Numbered from the stretch's first letter, positions 1 through 8,208 are shown. The stretch: DNA of 40,284 nt from Pseudomonas citronellolis (GCF_029335315.1 NZ_JARJLT010000326.1:1-40284); one strand, 5' to 3'. Program-made: numbers and translations. Notes: a model not told the origin generated them from the letters alone.

Positions 1-37
1 GTGCCTTCGACGGCGCCGGCGATCAGGTCGCCTGTCG

Positions 38-943
38 TTACAGCGCGATGTGGATGGGCAGGTAGTGGTCCACCAGCAGCGCGATGAACAGCAGGAACAG
101 GTAGGCGATAGAGTACTTGAAGGTGCCGATGGCCGCATGGGGCCTGCTGTCACGGTACAGCGCCCAGGCCCAGTCGAGGAAGCGCGCGCCCAGGGCCAGC
201 GCGGCCAGCAGGTAGACCAGCCCGCTCATGTGGATGGTGAAGGGCATCAGGCTGACGGCGAACAGCACCAGGCTGTAGAGCAGGATGTGCAGCTTGGTGT
301 AGCGCTCGCCGTGGGTCACCGGCAGCATCGGGATCTCGGCCTTGGCGTATTCGTCCTTGCGGTGCAGGCACAGGGCCCAGAAGTGCGGCGGGGTCCAGGC
401 GAAGATGATCAGCACCAGCAGCAGCGGCTCGGCCGACAGGTGCCCGGTCACCGCCACCCAGCCGAGCATCGGCGGGGCGGCGCCGGCCAGGCCGCCGATC
501 ACGATGTTCTGCGGCGTGGCGCGCTTGAGGAAGCCGGTGTAGAGCGCCGCGTAGCCCAGCAGCGAGGCCAGGGTCAGCCAGGCGGTGAGGGGGTTGGTGA
601 AGGTCAGCAGCAGGCTCATTCCGGCCAGCGCCAGGAGCAGGGCGAAGCCCAGGGCCACGCTGGGCGACAGGCGCCCCTCCACCAGCGGGCGGCGGTGGGT
701 GCGCGCCATGATCGAGTCGATGCGCCGGTCCACCACGTGGTTCACCGCCGCCGCCGCGCCGGCGCACAGGCCGATGCCCAGGTTGCCGAACAGCAGCACC
801 GTCCAGGGCACGCCGCTGCGGGTGGAGAGGAGCATGCCGATCAGCGAGGTGATGAGCATCAGCACCACCACCTTGGGTTTGGTCAGCTCCAGGTAATCGC
901 GCCAGCCGGGTTGGCTGCGGGTGCTGCTGAGTACGCTGGCCAT
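38..943 (-). CDS. ctaB: Protoheme IX farnesyltransferase (haem O synthase)
   Basis: This 301-residue polytopic membrane protein transfers a farnesyl group to haem b to give haem O, the precursor of the haem A used by the oxidase encoded upstream. Two Asp-rich prenyltransferase motifs are visible: NHVVDRRIDSIMARTHRRP near residue 68, and a second conserved loop, DEYAKAEIPMLPVTHGERYT, near residue 198. About eight or nine hydrophobic segments fill the rest. The length is normal for the UbiA/COX10 family. It is the last complete gene of the cluster, 28 nt after ctaA, so it is probably co-transcribed with it. The gene could equally be named cyoE, but its place next to ctaA and the cox genes favours ctaB. 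The 37 nt between its stop and the window edge contain no recognisable feature. Confidence 0.96.
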   Translation of the reverse strand: MASVLSSTRSQPGWRDYLELTKPKVVVLMLITSLIGMLLSTRSGVPWTVLLFGNLGIGLCAGAAAAVNHVVDRRIDSIMARTHRRPLVEGRLSPSVALGFALLLALAGMSLLLTFTNPLTAWLTLASLLGYAALYTGFLKRATPQNIVIGGLAGAAPPMLGWVAVTGHLSAEPLLLVLIIFAWTPPHFWALCLHRKDEYAKAEIPMLPVTHGERYTKLHILLYSLVLFAVSLMPFTIHMSGLVYLLAALALGARFLDWAWALYRDSRPHAAIGTFKYSIAYLFLLFIALLVDHYLPIHIAL

Positions 944-971
944 GGTCGAATCTCCGTTCGTTGAATGGGCT

Positions 972-2045
972 TCAGCCCTGCGAGGGGTAGGCTACCGGCC
1001 GCTCCAGCGCCGGCAGTGCGCGGGCCCTGGCTGTCGCCGCGAGGCGCGCGGCGCTCAGCGGCACGCGCAGGCGATAGTTGACCAGCACCAGGCTCAGCAG
1101 CAGGCAGGCGCCGCCGCCGTTGTGCGCCACCGCCACCGGCAGCGGCAGGTGCAGCAGCACGTTGCTGATGCCCAGGCCGACCTGCAGCGACAGCGCCGCG
1201 AGCATCAGCGCGGTGGGGTAGATCAGGCCGACCCGCTGCATGCGCCAGGCCAGCACCAGCAGCACCGCCACCACGCAGAAGGCGCCCATGCGGTGGGTCA
1301 TGTGGATGGCCGTGCGGGCGTCGCTGTCGAGCTGGCCGCCGAGGTAGTTGGGGCCGATGTGCTGGGTCAGGTGGAAGCCGTTGGCGAAGTCCATCTGCGG
1401 CCACCACTGGCCGTGGCACATGGGCAGGTCGATGCAGGCCACCGCCGCGTAGTTGCTGCTGGTCCAGCCGCCGAGGGCGATCTGCAGCACCACCAGGACC
1501 AGGGCGAAGGCCGCCAGGCGGCGCGGCGCGCCGGCGTGCTGCAGGGGTTGCACGGCGCCGGACAGGCGCAGGCTGAGGAGGAACAGCAGTGAGAGGGTGG
1601 TGAAGCCGCCGAGCAGGTGCGCGGTGACTACCTGCGGCCACAGCTTGAGGGTCACCGTCCACATGCCGAAGGCGGCCTGCGCCAGCACCACGCCGAGCAG
1701 CGCCAGGGGCAGACGCAGCGGCTGGCCGTCGCGGCCGCGACGCAGCAGCGCGTGCACCGCGAGGCCGGCGATGAGCAGGGCCAGGGTGCCGGCGAAGTAG
1801 CGGTGGATCATTTCGTTCCAGCCTTTCTGCGCTTCCACCGGGGCTTCGGGGAAGTGCTGTTCGGCGTGGGCCAGCTGCGCTTCGCTGCTGGGCACGTGGA
1901 TGAAGCCGTAGCAGCCCGGCCAGTCCGGGCAACCGAGGCCGGCGTGGGTCAGCCGGGTGTAGGCGCCGAGCAGGATCACCACCAGCGCCAGGGCGGTGGC
2001 GAAGGCGGCGACGTAGAAGCCGGGTTTGCGTGGTGTGTTCGTCAT
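972..2045 (-). CDS. ctaA: Haem A synthase, COX15/CtaA family
   Basis: This 357-residue membrane protein oxidises the C8 methyl of haem O to a formyl group, giving haem A for the aa3-type oxidase. After the first helix it has the conserved segment TRLTHAGLGCPDWPGC (about residues 31-46), which contains a histidine and a Cys pair. Further conserved histidines lie at NEMIHRYFAGT, TAHLLGG, LTQHIGPN and THRMGA, placed like the haem ligands of the family. Roughly eight transmembrane helices are apparent. The ATG at 2045 is preceded by a GGGGG-type ribosome site. It follows the SCO-like gene by 34 nt and precedes ctaB by 28 nt, so haem O and haem A synthesis are encoded as a pair. Confidence 0.95.
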   Translation of the reverse strand: MTNTPRKPGFYVAAFATALALVVILLGAYTRLTHAGLGCPDWPGCYGFIHVPSSEAQLAHAEQHFPEAPVEAQKGWNEMIHRYFAGTLALLIAGLAVHALLRRGRDGQPLRLPLALLGVVLAQAAFGMWTVTLKLWPQVVTAHLLGGFTTLSLLFLLSLRLSGAVQPLQHAGAPRRLAAFALVLVVLQIALGGWTSSNYAAVACIDLPMCHGQWWPQMDFANGFHLTQHIGPNYLGGQLDSDARTAIHMTHRMGAFCVVAVLLVLAWRMQRVGLIYPTALMLAALSLQVGLGISNVLLHLPLPVAVAHNGGGACLLLSLVLVNYRLRVPLSAARLAATARARALPALERPVAYPSQG

Positions 2046-2079
2046 GCACAGCCCCCGTTCTTGTTGTTGTGGTCCGGTG

Positions 2080-2646
2080 TCAGCCGATGTGGGAGAGCTT
2101 CAGCAGCAGTTGCAGGTCGCCGAGGATCTGCTTGCCGTTGGCGCCGGCGGCGTAGCGCAGCACCAGGTTGCCGTGCGGGTCGACGATCCACAGCGCCGGC
2201 GCCTGGTCGCCGAAGGCTGGTTGCAGGCCATAGCGTTTCAGCCGCGGGTAGTCCTGCTCCAGCTGCCCCTGGAATTCCGCCGGCAGCGGCTGGGCCGCGG
2301 CCAGGGCGTGCTCGGCGCGGTTGGCGTCGCGGTTCAGGCCGATGTTGATCTGCCGCGCCAGGTACACCAGCTGCTGGCAGTCGGCGCCGCAAGTGAGCGG
2401 TGCGGTGACCAGCAGCTGCCAGCGCTCGCTGGGCGCGTCGGCCTGCACGCCGAGGTCGGCCGCGGTCTTGCCGTTGGCGTAGAGCTCGCCGTGGTAGATG
2501 CGGCTTTCCGGCACCCAGAAGCGGAACTTGTACATGCCGCCGGCCAGCAGCATGGGCCCGAACACCACCGCGAGGATCAGCAGCAGCTGGATGCGCCCGC
2601 GCGTGCGGCGGCGCAGTTGGTCTTCATCGAGGGTCAGGCTGGTCAT
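2080..2646 (-). CDS. Membrane-anchored SCO/thioredoxin-like protein of the cox cluster (PA0111-like)
   Basis: A 188-residue protein with one N-terminal membrane anchor (about residues 19-38) and a periplasmic domain. The domain has a thioredoxin/SCO-like layout: a CxxxC pair (CGADC, C86 and C90) after a strand, and later a WIVDPHGNLVLRY strand-turn-strand that resembles the DPxG segment of SCO1/SenC copper chaperones. The histidine that completes the copper site in true SCO proteins is not apparent before this segment. A role in copper or thiol chemistry during oxidase assembly is therefore an inference from the fold and the context. It begins inside the 3' end of the SURF1 gene (23-nt overlap), which indicates translational coupling. 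In P. aeruginosa the counterpart is annotated as hypothetical. Confidence 0.8.
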   Translation of the reverse strand: MTSLTLDEDQLRRRTRGRIQLLLILAVVFGPMLLAGGMYKFRFWVPESRIYHGELYANGKTAADLGVQADAPSERWQLLVTAPLTCGADCQQLVYLARQINIGLNRDANRAEHALAAAQPLPAEFQGQLEQDYPRLKRYGLQPAFGDQAPALWIVDPHGNLVLRYAAGANGKQILGDLQLLLKLSHIG

Positions 2647-3400
2647 GGTCTGGCTTCTCCCGTGCGCGACGGATTCCGAGGTAGAGGTAGAGGGCGAGCA
2701 GTGCGGCGGCCATGGCGAACCATTGCACGGCGTAGCCGGTATGCCGTTCGGGGGCCATGGCGACCACCGGCCAGTTGGTTTCGAAGGCGGCGTCGCCCGG
2801 TTCCAGGCGCAGCTCCAGGGGCAACCCGACGCGCTCCAGGGCCTGCCAGGTGGCGGCCGGGTCGACGCGGGTGACCAGGCGCGGCCAGCCGTGCTGCTGG
2901 GCGTCGGCCAGTTGCAGGCCGCCGGCCGGGGCGACGTAGGCCCAGGCGTCGAGCAGCAGCTCGCCGGACGGGGTGTCGAACGCCGGCGGCACGCGGCGGT
3001 TGGGCCAGGGGAGCCAGCCGCGGTTGACCAGCAGCCACAGGCCGCTGGCCTTGTCGTGGAAGGGTTGCAGCACCTCGACGCCGGCGGCGCCGTCGCGGGT
3101 GCGGTTGTCGAGGAACAGGCTGTGCTCGGCGTCGAGGCGGCCCTGCAGGCGCACCCGCACGTAGGCCGGGTCGGCCAGCGTGGCGAGTTGCGCGGCGGGG
3201 ATCGGCGCGGCCTCGCGGCGCGCTTCGGCGGCGGCCAGTAGCACGCGCTTCTCGGCGGCCCGGGAAAGCTGCCAGCAGCCCAGCGCGACCAGCAGCGGGA
3301 GCAGCGCCAGGACCACCAGGGTCGGCGCCAGGCCCGGCCGGAAGACCGCCGCCACGCCGTGGCGCGGGCGGGAGTCGATGGCGTGCTGGCTATACTGCAA
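2624..3400 (-). CDS. SURF1-family cytochrome oxidase assembly protein
   Basis: SURF1/Shy1 proteins help insert haem A into oxidase subunit I. The 258-residue product has the family's two flanking helices: an N-terminal one around residues 25-43 ending in GCWQLSRAAEKR, and a C-terminal one around YAVQWFAMAAALLALYLYLG. Between them is a periplasmic domain with the typical LLVNRGWLP motif and an ETNWPVV segment before the last helix. The best-supported start is a TTG at 3400 preceded by GAGGGGG with a 4-nt spacer. A GTG 15 codons downstream is the alternative, but I see no good ribosome site for it. The gene overlaps the next one by 23 nt. Its start lies only 28 nt from that of a divergent gene. 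Confidence 0.88.
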   Translation of the reverse strand: MQYSQHAIDSRPRHGVAAVFRPGLAPTLVVLALLPLLVALGCWQLSRAAEKRVLLAAAEARREAAPIPAAQLATLADPAYVRVRLQGRLDAEHSLFLDNRTRDGAAGVEVLQPFHDKASGLWLLVNRGWLPWPNRRVPPAFDTPSGELLLDAWAYVAPAGGLQLADAQQHGWPRLVTRVDPAATWQALERVGLPLELRLEPGDAAFETNWPVVAMAPERHTGYAVQWFAMAAALLALYLYLGIRRAREKPDHDQPDPR

Positions 3401-3428
3401 GTTACCCCCTCAGCAATCGGAGCCCGTC

Positions 3429-3632
3429 ATGCTCAAGGCCGCGATCGTCGTTCTGTTGCTGGCCACAGTGGCCAGCCTGTTCAGCGGGTTGTTCTTCCTG
3501 GTCAAGGACGAGGGGCACGGCTCTCGGGTGGTGAACGCCCTGACCGTACGCGTGATCCTCGCCGCCCTGACCCTCGCCCTGGTCGCCTGGGGCTTCTACT
3601 CCGGGCAACTGGTGACTTCCGCAACCTTCTGA
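3429..3632 (+). CDS. Twin-transmembrane DUF2909-type protein
   Basis: A 67-residue protein made almost entirely of two hydrophobic helices (about residues 3-25 and 38-60) joined by a charged loop, KDEGHGSRVVN. It resembles the DUF2909 'twin transmembrane' family found beside cox genes in Pseudomonas (PA0109 in P. aeruginosa). GGAG at 3419-3422 supports the ATG at 3429. It is the only gene of the oxidase locus on the plus strand, inserted between coIII and SURF1, so its expression must be independent of the cox transcript. It could be a small assembly or accessory subunit of the oxidase, but the sequence gives no direct evidence of function. Confidence 0.85.
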   Translation: MLKAAIVVLLLATVASLFSGLFFLVKDEGHGSRVVNALTVRVILAALTLALVAWGFYSGQLVTSATF

Positions 3633-3647
3633 CTTCCTGCTCTTGCT

Positions 3648-3681
3648 CTTCGTAGGAGCGAGCAAGCTCGCTCCTACGAAG
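3648..3681. repeat. Perfect palindrome (GTAGGAGC family), probable bidirectional terminator
   Basis: Two 16-nt arms (CTTCGTAGGAGCGAGC and its exact complement) are separated by only AA. The palindrome sits between two convergent stop codons, 15 nt after the DUF2909 gene and 10 nt after coIII. It belongs to a family of related elements at 5168-5210, 9100-9177, 15953-16002 and 32841-32890. No T tract follows, so a role in transcript ending or 3'-end protection is inferred from the position. Confidence 0.85.
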
Positions 3682-3691
3682 GCGTGCTTCC

Positions 3692-4579
3692 TCAAAGCAC
3701 GTAGACGAAGATGAACAGCCCGATCCACACCACGTCGACGAAGTGCCAGTACCAGCTGGCCGCCTCGAAGCCGAAGTGGTGCTCGGCGTCGAAGTGCCCA
3801 CGCAGGATGCGGATCAGCATGATGCTCAGCATGATCGCGCCGATGGTCACGTGGGCGCCGTGGAAGCCGGTGAGCATGAAGAAGGTGGTGCCGTAGATGC
3901 CCGAGCCGAGGGTCAGACCCAGCTCGCTGTAGGCCTCGTGGTATTCATGGGCCTGCAGGAACAGGAAGCACACGCCCAGCGCCACGGTGATCGCCAGCCA
4001 CAGCTTGAGCGGGCCGCGATGGTTCTTCTTCAGCGCGTGGTGGGCGAAGGTCACGGTGAAGCTGGAGGTGACCAGCAGGATGGTGTTGATCAGCGGCAGC
4101 TTCCACGGCTCGATGACTTCCTTCGGCGGCGGGAACAGCTTGTTGTCCGGGTTGCTCAGCAGCGGCCAGGTGTACTGGAAGTTCGGCCAGAGCATGTGGG
4201 CGATGCCCTTGTGGCCTTCGCCGCCGAGCCAGGGCCCGGCGAAGTGACGGATATAGAAGAGGGCGCCGAAGAAGGCGGCGAAGAACATCACCTCGGAGAA
4301 GATGAACCAGCTCATGCCCCAGCGGAACGAGCGGTCCATCTGCGGGCTGTAGAGCCCGGCGCGGCTTTCCTTGATGACGTTGCCGAACCAGCCGAACAGC
4401 ATGTAGGCGACGATCAGCCCGCCGACGAAGAGGATCCAGGGCCCGTGCGAGGCCTGGTTGCCGGCGCTGTAGTCGTTCATCCAGGTGCCCACGCCGAACA
4501 GGGTGGTGACCATGCCGATGGTGGCGATGATCGGCCATTTGCTCTGGGCGGGGACGTAGTACGGATCGTGGCTTGCCAT
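3692..4579 (-). CDS. coIII: Cytochrome c oxidase subunit III
   Basis: Subunit III of the haem-copper oxidase; it stabilises the complex and shapes proton uptake and lipid binding around subunit I. The 295-residue product has seven hydrophobic helices and family landmarks: the FIFSEVMFFAAFF helix with its conserved Glu, AHHAL, LQAHEY, MLTGFHGAHV, and the C-terminal FEAASWYWHFVDVVWIGLF. The ATG at 4579 follows ctaG by 19 nt, so the two are probably on one transcript. As usual for the family, structural subunit III comes after the assembly factor rather than next to subunit I. A perfect palindrome 10 nt beyond its stop probably ends this part of the transcript. Confidence 0.97.
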   Translation of the reverse strand: MASHDPYYVPAQSKWPIIATIGMVTTLFGVGTWMNDYSAGNQASHGPWILFVGGLIVAYMLFGWFGNVIKESRAGLYSPQMDRSFRWGMSWFIFSEVMFFAAFFGALFYIRHFAGPWLGGEGHKGIAHMLWPNFQYTWPLLSNPDNKLFPPPKEVIEPWKLPLINTILLVTSSFTVTFAHHALKKNHRGPLKLWLAITVALGVCFLFLQAHEYHEAYSELGLTLGSGIYGTTFFMLTGFHGAHVTIGAIMLSIMLIRILRGHFDAEHHFGFEAASWYWHFVDVVWIGLFIFVYVL

Positions 4580-4598
4580 TCTTGTTCTCCTGGGCCGG

Positions 4599-5156
4599 TC
4601 AGCGGTCGTTGCTGGCCACCGGTGGCTTGCGTGCGGTGATGTCGAACAGCGTGTAGGCGAGGGTGATGCGGTGGACGTCCTGCGGCAGGTCGCGGTCGAC
4701 GATGAAGCGCACCGGCATCTCGATGCGCTCGCCGGGCTGCAGGACCTGCTGGGTGAAGCAGAAGCACTCGGTCTTGTGGAAGTAGCGCGCCGCGGTGGAG
4801 GGCGCGATGCTCGGGATGGCCTGGGCGGTCATCGGCTTGTCGGTGGGGTTCTGCGCCACGAACAGCATCTGGTTCACCGCGCCGGGGTGCACGGTGATCA
4901 TTTCGCCCTCGGGGTGGAACTCCCAGACCATGTCGATGTTGTTGTTGGCGACGAAGTCGACCTTCACCTTGCGCGTCGTGTCCACCTGCTGCGCCGCGCC
5001 CTGGTAGGCGCTGCCGGCGGTCTTGCCGTTGATGCCCAGGGCCTTGCACATGACGTTGTAGATCGGCACCAGGGCGAAGCCGAAGGCGAACATGGCCACC
5101 ACCACCAGGAGCAGGCGGGTGACCAGCTTGCGCGTCTCGATATTGCCGTCGCTCAT
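4599..5156 (-). CDS. ctaG: CtaG/COX11 copper chaperone for the CuB site
   Basis: This 185-residue protein, anchored by one N-terminal helix (about residues 11-31), delivers copper to the CuB centre of subunit I. The diagnostic copper-binding motif CFCF is at C131/C133 (HKTECFCFTQQVL), in an immunoglobulin-like periplasmic domain. The ribosome site AGGAG lies directly against the edge of a GTAGGAGC-family repeat in the coxA-ctaG gap. That gap is 177 nt long and filled with repeats, which separates the assembly factor and coIII from the coxBA pair. The length is normal for the COX11 family. Confidence 0.96.
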   Translation of the reverse strand: MSDGNIETRKLVTRLLLVVVAMFAFGFALVPIYNVMCKALGINGKTAGSAYQGAAQQVDTTRKVKVDFVANNNIDMVWEFHPEGEMITVHPGAVNQMLFVAQNPTDKPMTAQAIPSIAPSTAARYFHKTECFCFTQQVLQPGERIEMPVRFIVDRDLPQDVHRITLAYTLFDITARKPPVASNDR

Positions 5157-5167
5157 GGGATTTCTCC

Positions 5168-5330
5168 TGTAGGAGCGCGCTTGCTCGCGAATGAGGGGGC
5201 GCTCCTGTCGAGCGCACCCTGCCCGGGCCGTCCTCCCCGCGAACGCGGGGATCCAGAGTCTCTGGGCTCCCGCGTTCGCGGGAGTGACGGATTGGGGCGC
5301 GTATCCAAGACCGTTGCTCCTACGAAGGGC
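5168..5330. repeat. Composite intergenic repeat: CCCGCG hairpin pair inside a GTAGGAGC element
   Basis: The left end (5168-5210) has GTAGGAGCGCGC and its partner GCGCTCCTG. The right end (5316-5330) is GCTCCTACGAAGGGC, identical to the right end of the element at 9100-9177. Between them lies an independent palindromic pair: a hairpin with arms TCCCCGCG/CGCGGGGA (5234-5251) and another with arms CTCCCGCG/CGCGGGAG (5267-5284). The two hairpins are themselves arranged head to head and flanked by CCGTC and GACGG. The block fills most of the space between the stop of coxA and the start of ctaG, inside the cox operon. Confidence 0.8.
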
Positions 5331-5333
5331 GGT

Positions 5334-6929
5334 TCATTTCACTTCCGGCGGGGTGCTGAAGGTGTGGTAGGGCGCCGGCGAGGGGATGGTCCACTCCAGG
5401 CCCTCGGCGCCGTCCCACGGCTTGGCCGGGGCCGGCTTGCCGCTGCGGATGGTCTTGATGACGATGAACAGGAACAGCAGCTGGGTGGTGCCGAACAGGA
5501 AGGCGCCGATCGACGAGACCATGTTGAAGTTGGCGAACTGCAGGTTGTAGTCCGGAATCCGCCGCGGCATGCCGGCCAGCCCCAGGAAGTGCATGGGGAA
5601 GAAGGCCATGTTCATGCCGATGAAGCTCAGCCAGAAGTGCAGCTTGCCCAGGGTCTCGTCGTACATGTGCCCGGTCCACTTGGGTATCCAGTAGTACACC
5701 GAGGCGAAGATGCCGAAGATCGCGCCGGGCACCAGCACGTAGTGGAAGTGCGCCACCACGAAGTAGGTGTCCTGGTACTGGAAGTCCGCCGGGGCGATGG
5801 CCAGCATCAGGCCGGAGAAGCCGCCGATGGTGAAGAGGATGACGAAGGCCACGGCGAACAGCATCGGCGTCTCGAAGGTCAGCGAGCCCTGCCACATGGT
5901 CGAGGCCCAGTTGAACACCTTCACCCCGGTGGGCACGGCGATCAGCATGGTGGCGTACATGAAGAACAGCTCGCCCACCAGCGGGATGCCGACCACGAAC
6001 ATGTGGTGCGCCCAGACCACGAACGACAGGAAGGCGATCGAGGCGGTGGCGTAGACCATCGAGGTGTAGCCGAACAGCGGCTTGCGGCTGAACGCCGGGA
6101 TGATCGAGCTGACCGCGCCGAAGGCCGGCAGGATCATGATGTACACCTCGGGGTGGCCGAAGAACCAGAACACGTGCTGGAACAGCACCGGGTCGCCGCC
6201 GCCGGCGGCGCTGAAGAAGCTGGTGCCGAAGTGGATATCCATCAGCATCATGGTCACGCAGCCGGCCAGCACCGGCATCACCGCGATCAGCAGGAACGCG
6301 GTGATCAGCCAGGTCCAGACGAACAGCGGCATCTTCATCAGGGTCATGCCGGGGGCGCGCAGGTTGAGGATGGTGGCGACCACGTTGATCGCGCCCATGA
6401 TCGAGCTCATGCCCATCAGGTGGATGGCGAAGATGAAGAAGGTCACGCTGTGCGGCGCGAAGGTGGTGGACAGCGGGGCGTAGAAGGTCCAGCCGAAGTT
6501 CGGGCCGCCGCCGGGCATGAACAGGGTGCTGACCAGCAGGCCGAAGGCCGCCGGCAGCAGCCAGAAGCTGAAGTTGTTCATGCGCGGCAGGGCCATGTCC
6601 GGCGCGCCGATCATCAGCGGCACCATCCAGTTGGCCAGGCCGACGAAGGCCGGCATCACCGCGCCGAACACCATCACCAGGCCGTGCATGGTGGTCATCT
6701 GGTTGAAGAAGGCCGGCTCGACGATCTGCAGCCCCGGCTGGAACAGTTCGGCGCGGATCACCATGGCGAAGGAGCCGCCGAGGAGGAAGGCGCAGAAGCT
6801 GAACCACAGGTAGAGGGTGCCGATGTCCTTGTGGTTGGTGGTCAGTACCCAGCGCATCAGCCCCTTGGCCGGGCCATGGTGATGCTCGCCGGCGTGGGAA
6901 TGGTCGTGTTGATCGATCACTGCACTCAT
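5334..6929 (-). CDS. coxA: Cytochrome c oxidase subunit I
   Basis: The catalytic subunit, 531 residues, with about twelve transmembrane helices; it reduces O2 to water and pumps protons. The visible ligands are complete. H82 and H396 fit the low-spin haem, H394 the high-spin haem a3, and H259, H308 and H309 CuB. The segment GHPEVY holds the crosslinked His-Tyr pair (H259/Y263) and the D-channel glutamate E261. The K-channel lysine is K337 in TGVKVFNW. These features make it an A-type haem-copper oxidase. It starts 10 nt after coxB, with which it must be co-translated. The His-rich N-terminus (DQHDHSHAGEHHHG) is notable and might bind metal, which is inference only. Confidence 0.98.
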   Translation of the reverse strand: MSAVIDQHDHSHAGEHHHGPAKGLMRWVLTTNHKDIGTLYLWFSFCAFLLGGSFAMVIRAELFQPGLQIVEPAFFNQMTTMHGLVMVFGAVMPAFVGLANWMVPLMIGAPDMALPRMNNFSFWLLPAAFGLLVSTLFMPGGGPNFGWTFYAPLSTTFAPHSVTFFIFAIHLMGMSSIMGAINVVATILNLRAPGMTLMKMPLFVWTWLITAFLLIAVMPVLAGCVTMMLMDIHFGTSFFSAAGGGDPVLFQHVFWFFGHPEVYIMILPAFGAVSSIIPAFSRKPLFGYTSMVYATASIAFLSFVVWAHHMFVVGIPLVGELFFMYATMLIAVPTGVKVFNWASTMWQGSLTFETPMLFAVAFVILFTIGGFSGLMLAIAPADFQYQDTYFVVAHFHYVLVPGAIFGIFASVYYWIPKWTGHMYDETLGKLHFWLSFIGMNMAFFPMHFLGLAGMPRRIPDYNLQFANFNMVSSIGAFLFGTTQLLFLFIVIKTIRSGKPAPAKPWDGAEGLEWTIPSPAPYHTFSTPPEVK

Positions 6930-6939
6930 CGCCGGCTCC

Positions 6940-8064
6940 TTATTTCTGCTTCTGCTTGTAGGCCACCACGTCTTGCGGGGTGACCATATCGCCGTCGTTG
7001 TTGCCCCAGCTGTTGCGCTCGAAGGTGATCACCGCGGCGATGTCCACTTCCGAGAGCTGCTTGCCGAAGGCCGCCATGGCCGTGCCCTGGACGCCGTTGA
7101 ACACGGTCTCCAGGTGATGCTCCTTGGGCCCGGTGACGATCTTCGAACCCTTGAGCGCCGGGAACATCGGCGGCATGCCCTGGCCCTCGGGCTGGTGACA
7201 GGCGGCGCAGATGGTGTGGTAGACCTTGTCGCCACGGGCGACCAGCTCTTCCTTGGTCCACTCCTTGCTGGTCAGCTCCTTGAGCTTGACCGCCTCTTCC
7301 TTGCGCTCGGCCAGCCACTTGTCGAAGTCCGGCTTGGATTTCACGTCGACCACGATGGGCATGAAGCCGTGGTCCTTGCCGCACAGCTCGGCGCACTGGC
7401 CACGGTAGATGCCGGGCTGGTCGACCTTGGTCCAGGCCTCGTTGACGAAGCCGGGGATGGCGTCGCGCTTGACCGCGAAGGCCGGCACCCACCAGGAGTG
7501 GATGACGTCGCTGGAGGTCACCAGGAAGCGCACCTTGACCCCGGCCGGCAGCACCAGCGGGTTGTCCACCTCCAGCAGGTAGTGCTCGTCCTTGGGGTCC
7601 TTGTTGTGGATCTGCTCCTGGCTGGTGGCCAGGTTGCTGAAGAACTCCACGTCCTGGCCCAGGTACTTGTACTGCCACTTCCACTGGTAGCCGGTGACCT
7701 GCACGTCCAGTTCCGGCTCGGAGGTGTCGTACATGTGGATCAGGGTGCGGGTGGCGGGAATCGCCATCACCACCAGGATCAGGAAGGGCACCACGGTCCA
7801 GAGGATTTCCACCACGGTGCTCTCGTGGAAATGCGCCGGCTGCTGGCCGGTGGAGCGGCGATGGACGATCATCGACCAGAACATGGCACCGAAGACGACG
7901 ATGCCGATGACCACACAGATCCAGAAAATGGTCATGTGCAGGTCGAACACGTTACGACTGACCTCGGTCGCCCCTTGCGTCATGTTCACTGTCCAGGCGG
8001 CGTGCGCCGGAGTGAACACGAGGAGCGACAGCAAGCCCATCCAACTACGCGGATGTCGCAGCAT
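6940..8064 (-). CDS. coxB: Cytochrome c oxidase subunit II with fused cytochrome c domain (caa3 type)
   Basis: Subunit II accepts electrons and passes them to subunit I through the CuA centre. The chosen ATG (8064) has AAGGGG upstream and gives a 374-residue product with a signal peptide ending about AHA-22. Two membrane helices follow (about residues 46-66 and 86-106). The CuA ligands are H189, C224, C228, H232 and M235 (QCAELCGKDHGFM). A C-terminal class I cytochrome c domain carries CAACH (C286, C289, H290), with M330 a likely sixth ligand. This fusion defines a caa3-type enzyme. An upstream in-frame extension to 8169 is possible but would bury the signal peptide. Confidence 0.97.
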   Translation of the reverse strand: MLRHPRSWMGLLSLLVFTPAHAAWTVNMTQGATEVSRNVFDLHMTIFWICVVIGIVVFGAMFWSMIVHRRSTGQQPAHFHESTVVEILWTVVPFLILVVMAIPATRTLIHMYDTSEPELDVQVTGYQWKWQYKYLGQDVEFFSNLATSQEQIHNKDPKDEHYLLEVDNPLVLPAGVKVRFLVTSSDVIHSWWVPAFAVKRDAIPGFVNEAWTKVDQPGIYRGQCAELCGKDHGFMPIVVDVKSKPDFDKWLAERKEEAVKLKELTSKEWTKEELVARGDKVYHTICAACHQPEGQGMPPMFPALKGSKIVTGPKEHHLETVFNGVQGTAMAAFGKQLSEVDIAAVITFERNSWGNNDGDMVTPQDVVAYKQKQK

Positions 8065-8208
8065 TCGGGTTCCCCTTATCTTTGTTCTTATCCCGCCGGC
8101 AAACGCCGACGGCCAAGGGAGCGACCGCCAAGACAGCAAACTTTGACCGCCGAGCCTCGGCACGTGCAAGGCAGGCCGGGTTCATCAGGTTCAGGTGTGT
8201 CGAATCGG

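Noticed and set aside
4671-6983. Long plus-strand open frame (770 codons) opposite the cox genes
   Set aside because: It lies antisense to coxA and ctaG, whose products are unmistakable. Its translation is low-complexity His/Glu/Gly/Arg-rich, as expected from the complementary frame of GC-rich genes.
8065-8169. N-terminal extension of coxB to 8169
   Set aside because: It would place 35 residues before a clear signal peptide, and the ATG at 8064 has a good ribosome site.
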